From: Mycobacterium sp.
GTDB taxonomy: Bacteria; Actinomycetota; Actinomycetes; Mycobacteriales; Mycobacteriaceae
Direction of reading: 5' to 3'
DNA length: 20,924 nucleotides
NCBI GenBank assembly: GCA_025965815.1
Contig: JAOPWF010000187.1
Span: 1 to 20,924 of the forward strand
Shown here: positions 1 to 7,923 of the stretch, in pieces
Layout of the letters: each line of letters starts with the position of its first letter
Numbering within the stretch: position 1 is the stretch's first letter
Made by a program: the position numbers and the translations under genes
Notes under the pieces: model-generated
What the model saw: the letters and a program-made list of their open reading frames with translations, nothing else
Told to the model about the DNA's origin: nothing
The model's database searches: none

Positions 1-293
1 CGGCAGAAATAACCGCCGTTGATAGCTCCCGAACCGCCTACCACCGCGCCGCGCATGATCTGCGCGGTACGCCGGGGATCGTCGGTCAGGGTCGTCGCAT
101 ACCGGGCGACGACCGAACTGGCGGCACCGATCGGCAGGCGCAGGCCGTCAGTGATCTGCGCCTGCACCCGAGGGTCGGTGAGCCCGGGACCGGACTCCAC
201 GACAGTGACCCGACAGTTCGAGTCCGCTGAGAGCCGCTCGGCGAGAACAGATCCGGCACTGCCGGCACCAACGATCAGCACATCGCTGTGCAA
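1..293 (-). CDS. mftG: MftG, mycofactocin-system GMC-family dehydrogenase (N-terminal part only)
   Basis: The first ~97 residues of a GMC oxidoreductase are visible; the gene runs off the left edge. The N-terminus reads SDVLIVGAGSAGSVLAERLS, a classic FAD-binding dinucleotide fold, followed by an acidic residue at the end of beta-2 (VTVVESGPG) and, near the edge, RGAVVGGSGAINGGYF, the GMC signature. In the mycofactocin pathway MftG is the dehydrogenase that reoxidises mycofactocinol and links it to respiration. It is last in the mftA-G operon. The in-frame stop of mftF (303-305) limits the start: the first usable codon is TTG at 293 and the next is GTG at 281. I chose TTG because it keeps the residues just before beta-1. 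No strong ribosome site is visible, so it probably relies on coupling to mftF. Confidence 0.88.
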   Translation of the reverse strand, partial: MHSDVLIVGAGSAGSVLAERLSADSNCRVTVVESGPGLTDPRVQAQITDGLRLPIGAASSVVARYATTLTDDPRRTAQIMRGAVVGGSGAINGGYFC

Positions 294-302
294 GACGGCG
301 AC

Positions 303-1718
303 TCAGGTCCGAATCTGCGGTTTAAGCGCACCGAGGTGGCGTTCGCGCACCACCCCGTTCCACAGGCCCGTGCCGTACGCGATGTCGTCCAGACGCTTGA
401 GTAGCACATAGGACAACAGCCCGATGCGTTTCGCGTCGTCCTCGGCATTGCCGTTGCGGCTCACCCAGTCGACTACGCCCTCCACCACCGCAGCCACCAG
501 TACGGCCTGACGACAGCGATGGGACAGCGTCGCAGCGACCAGCGCCAGCGGCCAGTAGTGGCGACAGATCGCCGAGGCCAGTTGCAGCGCCGCGGACCAC
601 AGTCCGTGCGCTGCCACCGTGGCGACCTCCCTGGGCTGGGTGTCGACACCGCAGCGCATTGAGGTTGCTATCCGGCGACCCGTCACTGCCGCGATCAGCA
701 TCGAGGCGAGGTATCCCATCCCCGAACCCATGGCGAGCAGGATCCAGAGCACCAAGGTCCACCCGGAGATCACCAGTGGCGCCGTCTTGCCCGGGTGGCG
801 GATGGACAGCGGAGCGGCCGATCCACCGTAGAATGCCTTGCGCCCCAGCCACTCTCGCAAGTTCGTGCGGTGGTCGTGGGAGACCAGCGCGATGGGTTCA
901 TACCGCAGCCGGGCGCCCGCCTCGATGAACCGCCAACACAGATCGACGTCCTCGCCGGACTGTAGCGTCTCGTCGAAGCCGCCGACCTCGGCCAGCGCCG
1001 ACCGCCGGCAGATGATGGCCGCGCTGGGCACGTAGGACACGGTCCCGTAGGGCACCACCGGTGCCTCGCGGAGCCCGAGGTCCAGCGAGGAGCGCACCGC
1101 CTCGTAGCGGGCCACCAGGTTGTCGGCCTGTCCGTAGCCGACGATCCGCGGCGCTACCAGCGCGACGGCGGGATCACAGAAGTGTCCCAGCAGCGCCTCC
1201 AGCCAGCCCCGCCGTGGGACCACATCGGAGTCCAGGAACGCCACGAAGTCGGTCCGGCACGCCGTCAGGCCGGTGTTGCGCGCCGCGGCCGGTCCCTTGC
1301 TGCGCGGGTGCCGGACCACCTCGATATCGCAGTGCATGTCAGTGAAGTCGCCCTGCATCACCGGAGTCGCCGATCCGTCGTCCACCACCACGACCCGCAG
1401 TCCGCGCAGCGACGCCACCAGTCGGTGTAGCCCGGAGGGGTTGTCGCGCACTGGGATTACCACCGTCACGTCGCGGTGCGACGGGCCACTGGGCGGGCGT
1501 GGATGCGCAACGGTCGCGTCGAGCAGCGTGCGCGCCAGCTGTGCGCTGAGCGCGTCGTGCACCTCCAGGCGTCCGCCGTCGAGCATCACCTGCGCGGCGG
1601 GCGCCAGCCGCAGCAGGCGCGTCGGTGAACCGCCGAGCAACGCCGATCCCTCGCCGAGCACTCGTACGCGCCGGTCGACCTGCACGGCGAACCCGTCCGG
1701 GAGCCGCGGCTGAGTCAT
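303..1718 (-). CDS. mftF: MftF, mycofactocin oligosaccharide glycosyltransferase (GT2)
   Basis: 471 residues. Residues 84-290 form a family 2 glycosyltransferase domain: [10 protein letters not shown] at 84-93, VVVVDDGSA at 109-117, the DxD metal/nucleotide-sugar motif FLDSDVVP at 161-168, and the [18 protein letters not shown] acceptor-loop motif with the catalytic-base ED at 256-257. A hydrophobic stretch at about 314-345 suggests membrane association. The ~80 residues before the GT2 domain are typical of MftF. In the pathway this enzyme decorates the redox peptide product with an oligoglucan chain, giving the glycosylated mycofactocins seen in mycobacteria. The ATG overlaps the mftE stop by 4 bp (ATGA at 1715-1718), so translation is coupled. 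The gene ends 9 nt before the mftG start. Confidence 0.95.
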   Translation of the reverse strand: MTQPRLPDGFAVQVDRRVRVLGEGSALLGGSPTRLLRLAPAAQVMLDGGRLEVHDALSAQLARTLLDATVAHPRPPSGPSHRDVTVVIPVRDNPSGLHRLVASLRGLRVVVVDDGSATPVMQGDFTDMHCDIEVVRHPRSKGPAAARNTGLTACRTDFVAFLDSDVVPRRGWLEALLGHFCDPAVALVAPRIVGYGQADNLVARYEAVRSSLDLGLREAPVVPYGTVSYVPSAAIICRRSALAEVGGFDETLQSGEDVDLCWRFIEAGARLRYEPIALVSHDHRTNLREWLGRKAFYGGSAAPLSIRHPGKTAPLVISGWTLVLWILLAMGSGMGYLASMLIAAVTGRRIATSMRCGVDTQPREVATVAAHGLWSAALQLASAICRHYWPLALVAATLSHRCRQAVLVAAVVEGVVDWVSRNGNAEDDAKRIGLLSYVLLKRLDDIAYGTGLWNGVVRERHLGALKPQIRT

Positions 1719-2461
1719 GTCATCATCCCGTCAGCGCCGGGCTTCCAGCGCATGATCCGAGATGCACATCCGGCAACCATTTCGGTAAAGATCCGCGCCC
1801 CCTCGGCCGCGGTCGATGTCGTCGGATCCCCCAGCACCCCTACCTCACTCACTGCCGCGATCCCCCCACGGCGCATCCTTGGCATCAGGTCGGCCAGCGG
1901 CGCGCTGTTGCCAGGCAACCACTCATCGGTCCACACGTCCGCCGGCGAAATATGTAGCAATACAGACGTTTCGCTGTGGCCGGCGTGGGCATCGGCGCCG
2001 TCGGCGGCGCATGAGCACCAGCCGATGTCGCGGCCCTCCGCCCGCAGCAGACCCGTCGCGGCGGCCAGGGCTTCGACGTTTCCGCCGTGTCCGTTGACGA
2101 AGACAAGCCGGTGCGCCCAGTGTGTAGCCGACCGGCCGAACTCCACCAACAATGTACGCAGCGCCGCCGTGCCGATCGAGACGGTTCCCGCGAAGCCCTC
2201 GTGTTCGCCACTGGCCCCGTAGGCGATCGGTGGCGCCAGCAGCCAGTCGGCGTCAGGGTCGGCGGTGGTGAGTCGCTCGACGGCCGCGCGGGAGACCGCA
2301 GCGGCAATGCGGGTATCAGTGTCCAGCGGCAGGTGAGGTCCATGCTGTTCGGTTGAGCCCACTGGGATCACCAACGTTGGCGACATGCTTTGTAGCTGTC
2401 TCGACGTCGAGTTCCCGAGCCCACTGGGGAAAGCCACCCGCCGATGGTAGGCCGAATTCAC
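1715..2461 (-). CDS. mftE: MftE, creatininase-family mycofactocin peptidase
   Basis: 248 residues, matching the ~250 usual for MftE. It is a metal-dependent creatininase-fold peptidase that releases the C-terminal Val-Tyr-derived dipeptide from MftC-modified MftA. Metal-binding motifs are visible: [16 protein letters not shown] at 35-50 (Glu38, His40, Asp49 region), FVNGHGGN at 121-128 (His125) and GHSETS at 161-166 (Glu164). I chose the GTG at 2461 because the product then begins VNSAYHRR, which resembles the M. tuberculosis protein as I remember it. The frame stays open upstream to 2662, but those residues are low-complexity and overlap the end of mftD. The gene is separated from mftD by 136 nt, unusually long in this otherwise overlapping operon, and overlaps mftF by 4 bp. 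The ribosome site is weak. Confidence 0.92.
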   Translation of the reverse strand: MNSAYHRRVAFPSGLGNSTSRQLQSMSPTLVIPVGSTEQHGPHLPLDTDTRIAAAVSRAAVERLTTADPDADWLLAPPIAYGASGEHEGFAGTVSIGTAALRTLLVEFGRSATHWAHRLVFVNGHGGNVEALAAATGLLRAEGRDIGWCSCAADGADAHAGHSETSVLLHISPADVWTDEWLPGNSAPLADLMPRMRRGGIAAVSEVGVLGDPTTSTAAEGARIFTEMVAGCASRIMRWKPGADGMMT

Positions 2462-2570
2462 CTGGTGTGCGCCGATTGTTGGCGCATGCGAACGCTTTGT
2501 TCTACTGGTTTTTGCTGCGGGGCGCCCTCGATTCGTCACGCCAGCCCCGCCAGCCCCGGCAGCATCACAG

Positions 2571-2588
2571 CTGTCAGACAATTGACAG
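2571..2588. promoter_or_regulatory. Inverted repeat in the mftD-mftE gap, containing GACAATTG
   Basis: Six-base arms CTGTCA (2571-2576) and TGACAG (2583-2588) flank GACAAT. The site lies 9 nt beyond the mftD stop, in the only long gap of the operon (2462-2597). It contains the word GACAATTG (2577-2584), also present inside the palindrome between mftA and mftR (5435-5442). It could be a second MftR site, an internal promoter operator for mftE-G, or merely a small RNA hairpin after mftD. Only the repeat and the shared word are seen directly. Confidence 0.4.
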
Positions 2589-2597
2589 TGTTTGCCG

Positions 2598-3791
2598 TCA
2601 GGCGTCCGGCCCGGCCGGCACGCCCAGGGCCCGGGTGAACCCGGCCGGGATGAGGATGTCATCGGCAGTCAGGTCGTGGATGGACGCTCGCCCCAGCCCC
2701 ATCAGTGCCGAGTCGATGCCCCCCCGCAGGATATCGAGCACGTTCTCGACGCCCGCCTGACCGTTGGCGGCCAGACCCCACAGATAGGCCCGGCCGATCA
2801 TCACGGCGCGGGCGCCGAGGGCCAGCGCCTTGACCACATCACTGCCCCGCCTGATGCCGCCGTCGAGTAGCACCTCGATCTGATCGCCCACCGCATCGGC
2901 CACCGCCGGTAGGGCCCGGATCGAGGCCGGGGTGCCGTCCAGGTTGTTGCCGCCGTGGTTGGACACCGAGATCGCCGAAACACCTGCGTCCACAGCACGT
3001 TTGGCGTCGTCGACGCGCACCACACCCTTGAGCATGAATGGGCCGCCCCACAATTCGCGCAACCAGGCGATGTCCTCCCAGGTCGGCGGCGGGGTACCCA
3101 TCCACTCGCCGTAGGCCGCGAAGAACGGCGGACCCGGCTCTCCACGGCGGCCCTGGTTGGGAACGCGCAGGTTGGGCGGGTGGAAGGTCTTGCCGAAGTT
3201 CCACAGCCAGCGGGGCTTGGTGAGGGCCTCGGGAGACATCCGCAGGGTTGTCCGCAGGTTCATCTCCTCGGGGATCGTCGGGCTGCCCCAGTCGCGTCCG
3301 TGCGAAAAACTCCAGTCGGTGGTGGCGATCAGTCCGACGGCGCCGGCTGCCCGGGCACGTTCAACGCGTTCGGCGATCGCGTCCCGGCCGCCGAGCCAGT
3401 AAATCTGGAAGAAGATCTTTCCGTTGACGGCGACGACCTCCTCGATCGGCATGCTGGCGAAGGACGACAGACCCATCGCCGTGCCGCGGGCGGCAGCGGC
3501 GCGGGCCACGGCGACCTCACCGTCGGGGTCGACCGCCTGCACACCGGTCGGCGAGATGATCACCGGAAACGAGATGGCCTGCCCCATGACGGTTGTCGAC
3601 AGATCGCGCTTCGCGACCGCGCCGACCACATGCGGCGCGAAGCCCAGCTCGCTGTACGCCTCGACGTTGTCGGAGACCGTCAGGCCCTTCTCACTGGCGG
3701 AGATCAGCGAGGAGTAGACCGACTTGGGCAGCCGCTTCTTGGCGCGCTGTTGAGCGATCGCCACCGTTTCGAACCACGCGTCGCGCGCCAT
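2598..3791 (-). CDS. mftD: MftD, FMN-dependent mycofactocin maturase (lactate-oxidase family)
   Basis: 397 residues, of the alpha-hydroxy-acid oxidase (LldD-like) FMN family. MftD oxidatively deaminates the cyclised Val-Tyr product (AHDP) to the alpha-keto amide pre-mycofactocin, the first redox-active form. Visible motifs are PVIISPTGVQ at 76-85 (FMN phosphate and isoalloxazine contact), Lys255 in FMLKGVVRVDDA, the catalytic His279 in SVSNHGGNNLDG, DGGIRRGSD at 310-318 and IGRAYLWG at 332-339. An insertion rich in Pro and Gly at about 200-235 is typical of this subgroup. The ATG at 3791 begins 2 nt after the mftC stop, so the genes are tightly coupled. The product is cytosolic. Confidence 0.95.
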   Translation of the reverse strand: MARDAWFETVAIAQQRAKKRLPKSVYSSLISASEKGLTVSDNVEAYSELGFAPHVVGAVAKRDLSTTVMGQAISFPVIISPTGVQAVDPDGEVAVARAAAARGTAMGLSSFASMPIEEVVAVNGKIFFQIYWLGGRDAIAERVERARAAGAVGLIATTDWSFSHGRDWGSPTIPEEMNLRTTLRMSPEALTKPRWLWNFGKTFHPPNLRVPNQGRRGEPGPPFFAAYGEWMGTPPPTWEDIAWLRELWGGPFMLKGVVRVDDAKRAVDAGVSAISVSNHGGNNLDGTPASIRALPAVADAVGDQIEVLLDGGIRRGSDVVKALALGARAVMIGRAYLWGLAANGQAGVENVLDILRGGIDSALMGLGRASIHDLTADDILIPAGFTRALGVPAGPDA

Positions 3792-3793
3792 GA

Positions 3794-4984
3794 TCAGACC
3801 GGACTTTCGTTGCAGAGCCGCGCCGGGGGCTGCGACGGCGGGCGAACGGACAGCGTCAACGGCACCGGCCCCTGCTTCGACCCGCGTGAGTGGTCGCCAC
3901 TCGGGCGGGGCTTGTCGCGCTCACGGGCCAGCGCGGGCACGCCGTAGCCCTCCACGCATTCCGGGTCGGGCCCGTCCAGCGGTAGTCCGGTGAAGAACTT
4001 GGCGGCCATGCATCCGCCGCGGCAGCTGTCGAAGTGCCCGCAGCTGCTACATGCGCCGGCCGCCTGCGGTTCGCGCAACTCCAGGAACAACGGCGCGTTC
4101 TTCCACACGTTGTCGAAACCACGGTCAGACACCACATTTCCCGACAGGAACCGGTCATGGATGGCGAACGGGCAGGCGTAGACGTCACCGACCGGGTCGA
4201 TGAGGCAGACCACCCGGCCCGCACCACACAGATTGAGACCGGCCAACGCGCCCGGTTCGCCCAGTCCGGACAGGTGGAAGATCGAGTCGCCGGTGAGGAC
4301 ACCGTCACCGCGTGCGACCAGCCAGTCGTAGAGCTGCACCTGCTGCTGCGCGGTCGGATGCAGCTCATCCCACACGTCAGCGCCGCGCCCGGACGGACGG
4401 AGCCTGGTGATCCGCAACGTGGCACCGTACCGCGCCGCCAGATCGGCGAGGTCGTCGAGCTGGTCGACGTTGTGCCGGGTGACGACGACGGAGATCTTGG
4501 CGTCCTTGAAGCCGGCGTCGGACAGGTTCTCCAGCGCCCGGATCGCCATCGCAAACGACCCGGCGCCGCGGACGGCGTCGTTGACCTCAGCGGTTGCCCC
4601 GTCCAGCGAGATCTGGACGTCCACGTAGTCGCTGGCGGCGAGCTTGGCGGCGATCTCCGGTGTGATGCGGACGCCGTTGGTGGAGAACTTCACACCCACA
4701 TGGTGAGCCGTCGCGTAATCGACCAGCTCCCAGAAATCTGGGCGCACAGTCGGTTCGCCACCGCCGATGTTGACGTAGAAGACCTGCATGCGCTCGAGCT
4801 CGTCGATGATGTCCTTGCACTGCTCGGTGGACAGCTCGCGCGGGTCGCGTTTGCCCGATGACGACAGGCAGTGCACACACGCCAGGTTGCAGGCGTAAGT
4901 CAGTTCCCAGGTCAAACAGATCGGAGCGTCAAGGCCACGCTCGAACTGCTCGATCAAGCGGGGTACGGGCGCTGCGGTTGTCAT
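3794..4984 (-). CDS. mftC: MftC, radical SAM/SPASM mycofactocin maturase
   Basis: 396 residues. MftC oxidatively decarboxylates the C-terminal Tyr of MftA and forms the Val-Tyr C-C crosslink. The radical SAM cluster is CNLACVHC (Cys32, Cys36, Cys39; CX3CX2C), with GGEP at 75-78 for SAM binding. The C-terminal SPASM domain carries auxiliary Fe-S ligands at Cys253, 260, 271, 312, 315, 321, 325 and 343. Residues after about 350 are a basic, Pro-rich tail of low complexity, longer than the core needs. The frame is open upstream to 5083, but the ATG at 4984 overlaps the mftB stop by 4 bp (ATGA at 4981-4984) and gives the family-type N-terminus, so I chose it. Confidence 0.96.
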   Translation of the reverse strand: MTTAAPVPRLIEQFERGLDAPICLTWELTYACNLACVHCLSSSGKRDPRELSTEQCKDIIDELERMQVFYVNIGGGEPTVRPDFWELVDYATAHHVGVKFSTNGVRITPEIAAKLAASDYVDVQISLDGATAEVNDAVRGAGSFAMAIRALENLSDAGFKDAKISVVVTRHNVDQLDDLADLAARYGATLRITRLRPSGRGADVWDELHPTAQQQVQLYDWLVARGDGVLTGDSIFHLSGLGEPGALAGLNLCGAGRVVCLIDPVGDVYACPFAIHDRFLSGNVVSDRGFDNVWKNAPLFLELREPQAAGACSSCGHFDSCRGGCMAAKFFTGLPLDGPDPECVEGYGVPALARERDKPRPSGDHSRGSKQGPVPLTLSVRPPSQPPARLCNESPV

Positions 4985-5307
4985 CGGTCCTCCCGGGGCA
5001 CCAGCATCTTGGATTGGACGAGCACACCGAGGGCGTGCAGATAAGGAGGCTGCTGCGCGTCGTCGATACCCGCTGCACGGCAAGCGGATCGGGCATCGGG
5101 ATGGTAGCCGAGCGACGACACCACCTCGACGATCGTGCGGTTCTTCAGGAACGACAACTTGCGCGTTCCGAAGTGGTACAGCAGTGCGCCGAACGACTCA
5201 GGTCGCACAGCCACCTGGGGATGCAGCCGCCAGCCGAGGCCGGGGTCGAAGGCGTCACCGCCGACGGCGCCAGGCTCAGCCGGGACCTGCGTGGCGGGAA
5301 CCGCCAC
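4981..5307 (-). CDS. mftB: MftB, mycofactocin precursor-binding chaperone (RRE/PqqD-like)
   Basis: About 108 residues. MftB is the RiPP recognition element protein that binds MftA and presents it to MftC. The core FDPGLGWRLHPQVAVRPESF, then GALLYHFGTRKLSFLKNRT, is highly characteristic of mycobacterial MftB. The start is uncertain. The GTG at 5307 lies 2 nt after the mftA stop (TGACCGTG) and was chosen to avoid overlap. An in-frame ATG at 5325, inside the last codons of mftA, would overlap by 16 nt and add six residues. The stop overlaps the mftC start by 4 bp. Confidence 0.92.
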   Translation of the reverse strand: MAVPATQVPAEPGAVGGDAFDPGLGWRLHPQVAVRPESFGALLYHFGTRKLSFLKNRTIVEVVSSLGYHPDARSACRAAGIDDAQQPPYLHALGVLVQSKMLVPREDR

Positions 5308-5309
5308 GG

Positions 5310-5405
5310 TCAGTAGACCCCGCACATGCCGTCGATGGACACCTCTTCGACCAGTGTCTCGGTGACCAGCTCGGTGTCGGCTTCGATCTGCTCATTCGGT
5401 TCCAT
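5310..5405 (-). CDS. mftA: MftA, mycofactocin precursor peptide
   Basis: A 31-residue precursor peptide. It begins [20 protein letters not shown] and ends IDGMCGVY, the invariant MftA core whose final Val-Tyr becomes the cofactor. The acidic leader is recognised by MftB. A ribosome site (AAAGG) lies about 10 nt before the ATG. It is the first gene of the minus-strand operon, with mftB immediately after, and is divergent from mftR across a 91-nt intergenic region with a palindrome. The length and sequence are fully typical and no residue of the core is altered. Confidence 0.97.
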   Translation of the reverse strand: MEPNEQIEADTELVTETLVEEVSIDGMCGVY

Positions 5406-5430
5406 GAACGGCGCCTTTCGTTGCACAGTG

Positions 5431-5451
5431 TCTCGACAATTGTGATCGAGA
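5431..5451. promoter_or_regulatory. Candidate MftR operator between mftA and mftR
   Basis: A 21-bp interrupted palindrome has arms TCTCGA (5431-5436) and TCGAGA (5446-5451) around CAATTGTGA. It lies 26 nt from the mftA start and 46 nt from the mftR start, a usual place for a TetR-family operator controlling a divergent pair. MftR is known to repress the mft genes and to respond to long-chain acyl-CoAs; that this exact palindrome is its site is my inference. An AT-rich TAATAT at 5458-5463 could serve as a -10 element for mftR. Confidence 0.55.
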
Positions 5452-5496
5452 TCGCAATAATATGGCATCGAGTGCCGAAACGGAAGGGCGGATACG

Positions 5497-6120
5497 ATGC
5501 GGCCTGCGTCCGAGCCCCGAGTCGGCCGGCGGCGCTCGACGACCTGGGACGACATCACCAACGTCGCCATCGACCTGTTCGCGGCACGGGGGTTCGACGA
5601 GGTCAGCGTCGACGACGTCGCCCGTGCCGCCGGAATCGCCCGTCGCACGCTCTTCCGCTACTACCCGTCGAAGAACGCGATTCCGTGGGGCAACTTCGAC
5701 GCCCACCTCGACCGCATGCGTGATCTGTTGGACCAGGTCGAGCCCGACGTGCCCATCGGTGCGGCACTGCGGGCGGCACTGTTGGCGTTCAACAACTTTG
5801 ACGAGCACGAGACGCAGCGCCACCGGCAGCGGATGCGGGTGATCCTGCAGACCGCGGCGCTACAGGCCTACTCGATGACGATGTACGCGGGATGGCGTGA
5901 CGTGGTCGCCGCATTCGTCTCCCGCCGACTGGCCGGCAGGCCAGGCGACCTGGTCCCGCAGACGGTGGCGTGGACGATGCTCGGGGTAGCCCTGTCGGCC
6001 TACGAACACTGGCTGGCCGACGAATCGGTGTCGTTGGCGCAGGCTCTCGGCGACGCCTTCGACACGGTCAGCGGCGGGTTGCAGGCGCTGGACCGTCCCC
6101 AGCGGATCACGCCTGACTAA
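5497..6120 (+). CDS. mftR: MftR, TetR-family regulator of the mycofactocin cluster
   Basis: 207 residues. The N-terminal helix-turn-helix covers about 15-62, with [27 protein letters not shown] as the canonical TetR recognition-helix region. The C-terminal ligand/dimer domain is helical. The ATG at 5497 has a good ribosome site (GGAAGG, about 8-13 nt upstream). Divergence from mftA and the intervening palindrome fit autoregulation and repression of the mft operon, with long-chain acyl-CoA as the reported inducer. The stop is followed after 9 nt by the aldo/keto reductase, so the two are probably one transcript. Confidence 0.92.
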   Translation: MRPASEPRVGRRRSTTWDDITNVAIDLFAARGFDEVSVDDVARAAGIARRTLFRYYPSKNAIPWGNFDAHLDRMRDLLDQVEPDVPIGAALRAALLAFNNFDEHETQRHRQRMRVILQTAALQAYSMTMYAGWRDVVAAFVSRRLAGRPGDLVPQTVAWTMLGVALSAYEHWLADESVSLAQALGDAFDTVSGGLQALDRPQRITPD

Positions 6121-6129
6121 AGTGGAAGC

Positions 6130-7200
6130 ATGGGCGTCGATTTCGACTACAAGAATGTGCCACACACCCTGGATCCGTGGCGCGCGTCGGAGGATCGCTA
6201 CGACACCATGGTGTACCGCCGAGTTGGCAGGTCGGGTCTGATCCTGCCCGCTATCTCGCTCGGGCTCTGGTACAACTTCGGCGACAACCGCCCCTTCGAC
6301 GTGCAGCGCGAAGTGCTGCGGCACGCCTTCGACAAGGGCATCACACACTTTGACCTCGCCAACAACTACGGACCGCCGTACGGCTCTGCCGAGGAGAACT
6401 TCGGCAGAATGATGCGAAGCGACTTCGGGCCTTATCGGCACGAGCTGATCATCTCGAGCAAGGCCGGATGGGACATGTGGCCGGGACCCCAGGGTCAGCT
6501 GGGCTCCCGTAATTATCTGCTCTCGAGCCTCGACGACTCCCTCAGGCGGCTCTCGACCGACTATGTCGACATCTTCTATTCGCACCGGTTCGACTCCGGC
6601 ACCCCGCTCGAGGAGACGGTTGGCGCGCTGGCCACCGCAGTTCGGTCTGGCAAAGCCCGCTACGTCGGAGTTTCGTCCTACTCTGCCGAACACACCGCCG
6701 AAGCCAAGGCGATCGCTGACCATGCCGGCGTCTCACTCATCATCCACCAGCCGTCCTACAGCCTGCTCAACCGCTGGATCGAATCTGGCCTCACCGACAC
6801 GCTCCGCTCTCTTGGCATGGGCGCGATCTCGTTCACGGCGCTGGCGCAGGGCCTGCTCACCGATCGGTACGTGACCGAAGATGCCGCCGACATCGACCGG
6901 GCCACCAAACGTCCCACGTTTGACACTTCCCTGGTCACCGAGGAGGTTCTCGCAAAGATCCGTGGGCTGCAAGCCATCGCCGCCGGACGAGGGCAGTCCC
7001 TTGCCCAGATGGCGCTCGCGTGGGTGCTGCGCGACCCCGTCGTCGCATCCACACTGGTCGGCGCATCGAGCGTAGCTCAGCTCGACGAAAACCTCGGCGC
7101 GCTAGGCAATCTCGAGTTCTCCGATGCCGAGCTGACGGCAATCGACGAGTACGCCACAGAGGCGGGCATCGACATCTGGCGTAGCTCGTCTGACCTCTGA
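6130..7200 (+). CDS. Aldo/keto reductase, YghZ-like (L-glyceraldehyde 3-phosphate reductase type)
   Basis: 356 residues, an NADPH-dependent TIM-barrel reductase. The catalytic tetrad is complete: Asp75 and Tyr80 in THFDLANNYGPPYGSAEENFG, Lys111 in IISSKAGWDMWPG and His152 in IFYSHRFDSGTPLEET. The SKAGWDMWPGP and NNYGPPYGSAEE motifs place it near E. coli YghZ (AKR14), which reduces L-glyceraldehyde 3-phosphate and methylglyoxal. The true substrate here is unknown. It has a ribosome site (GGAAG) about 4 nt before the ATG and follows mftR by 9 nt, so MftR may control it. Whether it takes part in mycofactocin chemistry or aldehyde detoxification is inference from position. The frame is intact, with an unremarkable N-terminal tail of about 25 residues. 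Confidence 0.88.
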   Translation: MGVDFDYKNVPHTLDPWRASEDRYDTMVYRRVGRSGLILPAISLGLWYNFGDNRPFDVQREVLRHAFDKGITHFDLANNYGPPYGSAEENFGRMMRSDFGPYRHELIISSKAGWDMWPGPQGQLGSRNYLLSSLDDSLRRLSTDYVDIFYSHRFDSGTPLEETVGALATAVRSGKARYVGVSSYSAEHTAEAKAIADHAGVSLIIHQPSYSLLNRWIESGLTDTLRSLGMGAISFTALAQGLLTDRYVTEDAADIDRATKRPTFDTSLVTEEVLAKIRGLQAIAAGRGQSLAQMALAWVLRDPVVASTLVGASSVAQLDENLGALGNLEFSDAELTAIDEYATEAGIDIWRSSSDL

Positions 7201-7265
7201 TTCCTCCCATGCAGTCAACTCTGCCCGGTGCCCGGCACTCACCAGAAGCCGGTAACCAGAAGGGT

Positions 7266-7508
7266 TCAACGTGGTCTCCCGCTTCCACCGCTTCGCGCAC
7301 CGCGTCGGCGGGTATCGGTCGCCCACAAATGAGCGCAGTGCGGGCATTGCAGGTGGATCACTGTGCCCTTGTTACTCAACAGGTACTGCCAATGGGTACT
7401 GCAATTTCGGCTGCTCTGGCAGTCGACGCATCCGGTCCGCTGGGTGCACTTCGGGCACGGGAGCCACGCCCGCCGGCTGGCGTCGGCGTGGGGATCAATC
7501 GGCAGCAC
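7266..7508 (-). CDS. Small zinc-ribbon-like protein (hypothetical)
   Basis: 80 residues. Four paired-Cys motifs are visible: CPKC at 18-21, CVDC, an isolated Cys in SRNCSTHW, and CPHC around 55-58. The layout (knuckle, linker with HWQYLLSNKGTVIHLQ, knuckle, HLWATDT) suggests a metal-binding ribbon. From memory, short proteins with the HWxYLLSN and HLQCPxCxHxW pattern occur widely in mycobacteria, without a known function. The start is GTG at 7508, overlapping the preceding gene by 14 nt, so it is the last gene of a small minus-strand operon. It converges on the aldo/keto reductase. The Arg/Gly-rich tail is probably disordered. Confidence 0.62.
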   Translation of the reverse strand: MLPIDPHADASRRAWLPCPKCTQRTGCVDCQSSRNCSTHWQYLLSNKGTVIHLQCPHCAHLWATDTRRRGARSGGSGRPR

Positions 7509-7725
7509 CGTTCACCGTCCGATCCGGCAGCACCCCGGCACTGACCAGTTCGTCGTAGATCCGCTGTTGCTCGGAGTCCAAGTTGGAGTAGAGCAGCTCG
7601 TAGGCCTGCATCTCCCCGGCAAGCGCCTGAATGGGATCCCAATCGTCGCCGATCGCCGCGAGAATGGCGGTCCGCCGACGAGTCTCGTCGCTAGCCAGGT
7701 TGTGGTTGATTACCAAGGGAACCAT
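7495..7725 (-). CDS. Small helical protein, DUF6400-like (hypothetical)
   Basis: 76 residues from the ATG at 7725 (79 if GTG at 7734 is used). The conserved-looking core contains DETRRRTAILAAIGDDWDP and EMQAYELLYSNLDSEQQRIY followed by DELVSAGVLP. I recognise this as a family of short actinobacterial proteins (DUF6400 as I recall), predicted all-helical and cytosolic; no function is known. I prefer the ATG because it overlaps the stop of the upstream mini-ORF (TGATG), a usual coupling arrangement. Its own stop lies inside the zinc-ribbon gene, so the two are coupled. Confidence 0.65.
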   Translation of the reverse strand: MVPLVINHNLASDETRRRTAILAAIGDDWDPIQALAGEMQAYELLYSNLDSEQQRIYDELVSAGVLPDRTVNGAAD

Positions 7726-7829
7726 CACCGCCACCGTCCGCAGTCGTCGTGATGACCAGTGGCCGTTGGTGCGCTGGCGACCGATGCCGCCGCCAACCGC
7801 GGCCTGACGTAGTTCGGTTTAATCCGCAC
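7725..7829 (-). CDS. Mini-ORF of 34 residues, possible leader or remnant of a secreted protein
   Basis: The ORF has a GTG start at 7829, an excellent ribosome site (GAAGGAG, 6 nt upstream) and a stop overlapping the next gene's ATG (TGATG at 7723-7727). The product begins VRIKPNYVRPRLAAASVASA and ends in a short His/Asp/Cys/Arg tail. The start resembles the beginnings of small mycobacterial secreted proteins (basic, then Ala-rich), but the hydrophobic core is short and the mature part is missing. It may be a translational leader, a truncated exported protein or an uncharacterised micropeptide. The ribosome site and the coupled stop are the only positive evidence. Confidence 0.42.
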   Translation of the reverse strand: MRIKPNYVRPRLAAASVASAPTATGHHDDCGRWR

Positions 7830-7878
7830 GGCGCTGCTCCTTCGCTGGTGGCCTCCATTCCGGCCCACCTTTTTAGGA

Positions 7879-7894
7879 TTGCGCTGGAGCGCAA
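7879..7894. repeat. Inverted repeat 7-2-7
   Basis: TTGCGCT (7879-7885), spacer GG, AGCGCAA (7888-7894): perfect 7-bp arms. It lies about 50 nt upstream of the mini-ORF start on the minus strand, an operator-like position. A 2-nt spacer is too short for a good RNA hairpin, so a DNA-binding site is more likely. Confidence 0.5.
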
Positions 7895-7923
7895 CCATGT
7901 CAGCACCGCGCACACCCATCACT

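Noticed and set aside
2462..2662. Upstream extension of mftE to 315 residues
   Set aside because: The added residues are low-complexity and overlap the end of mftD; the GTG at 2461 gives the family-typical start and length.
7201..7265. A possible terminator after the aldo/keto reductase (GC-rich repeats near 7225-7260)
   Set aside because: The arms are short and imperfect, with no T-run; not strong enough to annotate.
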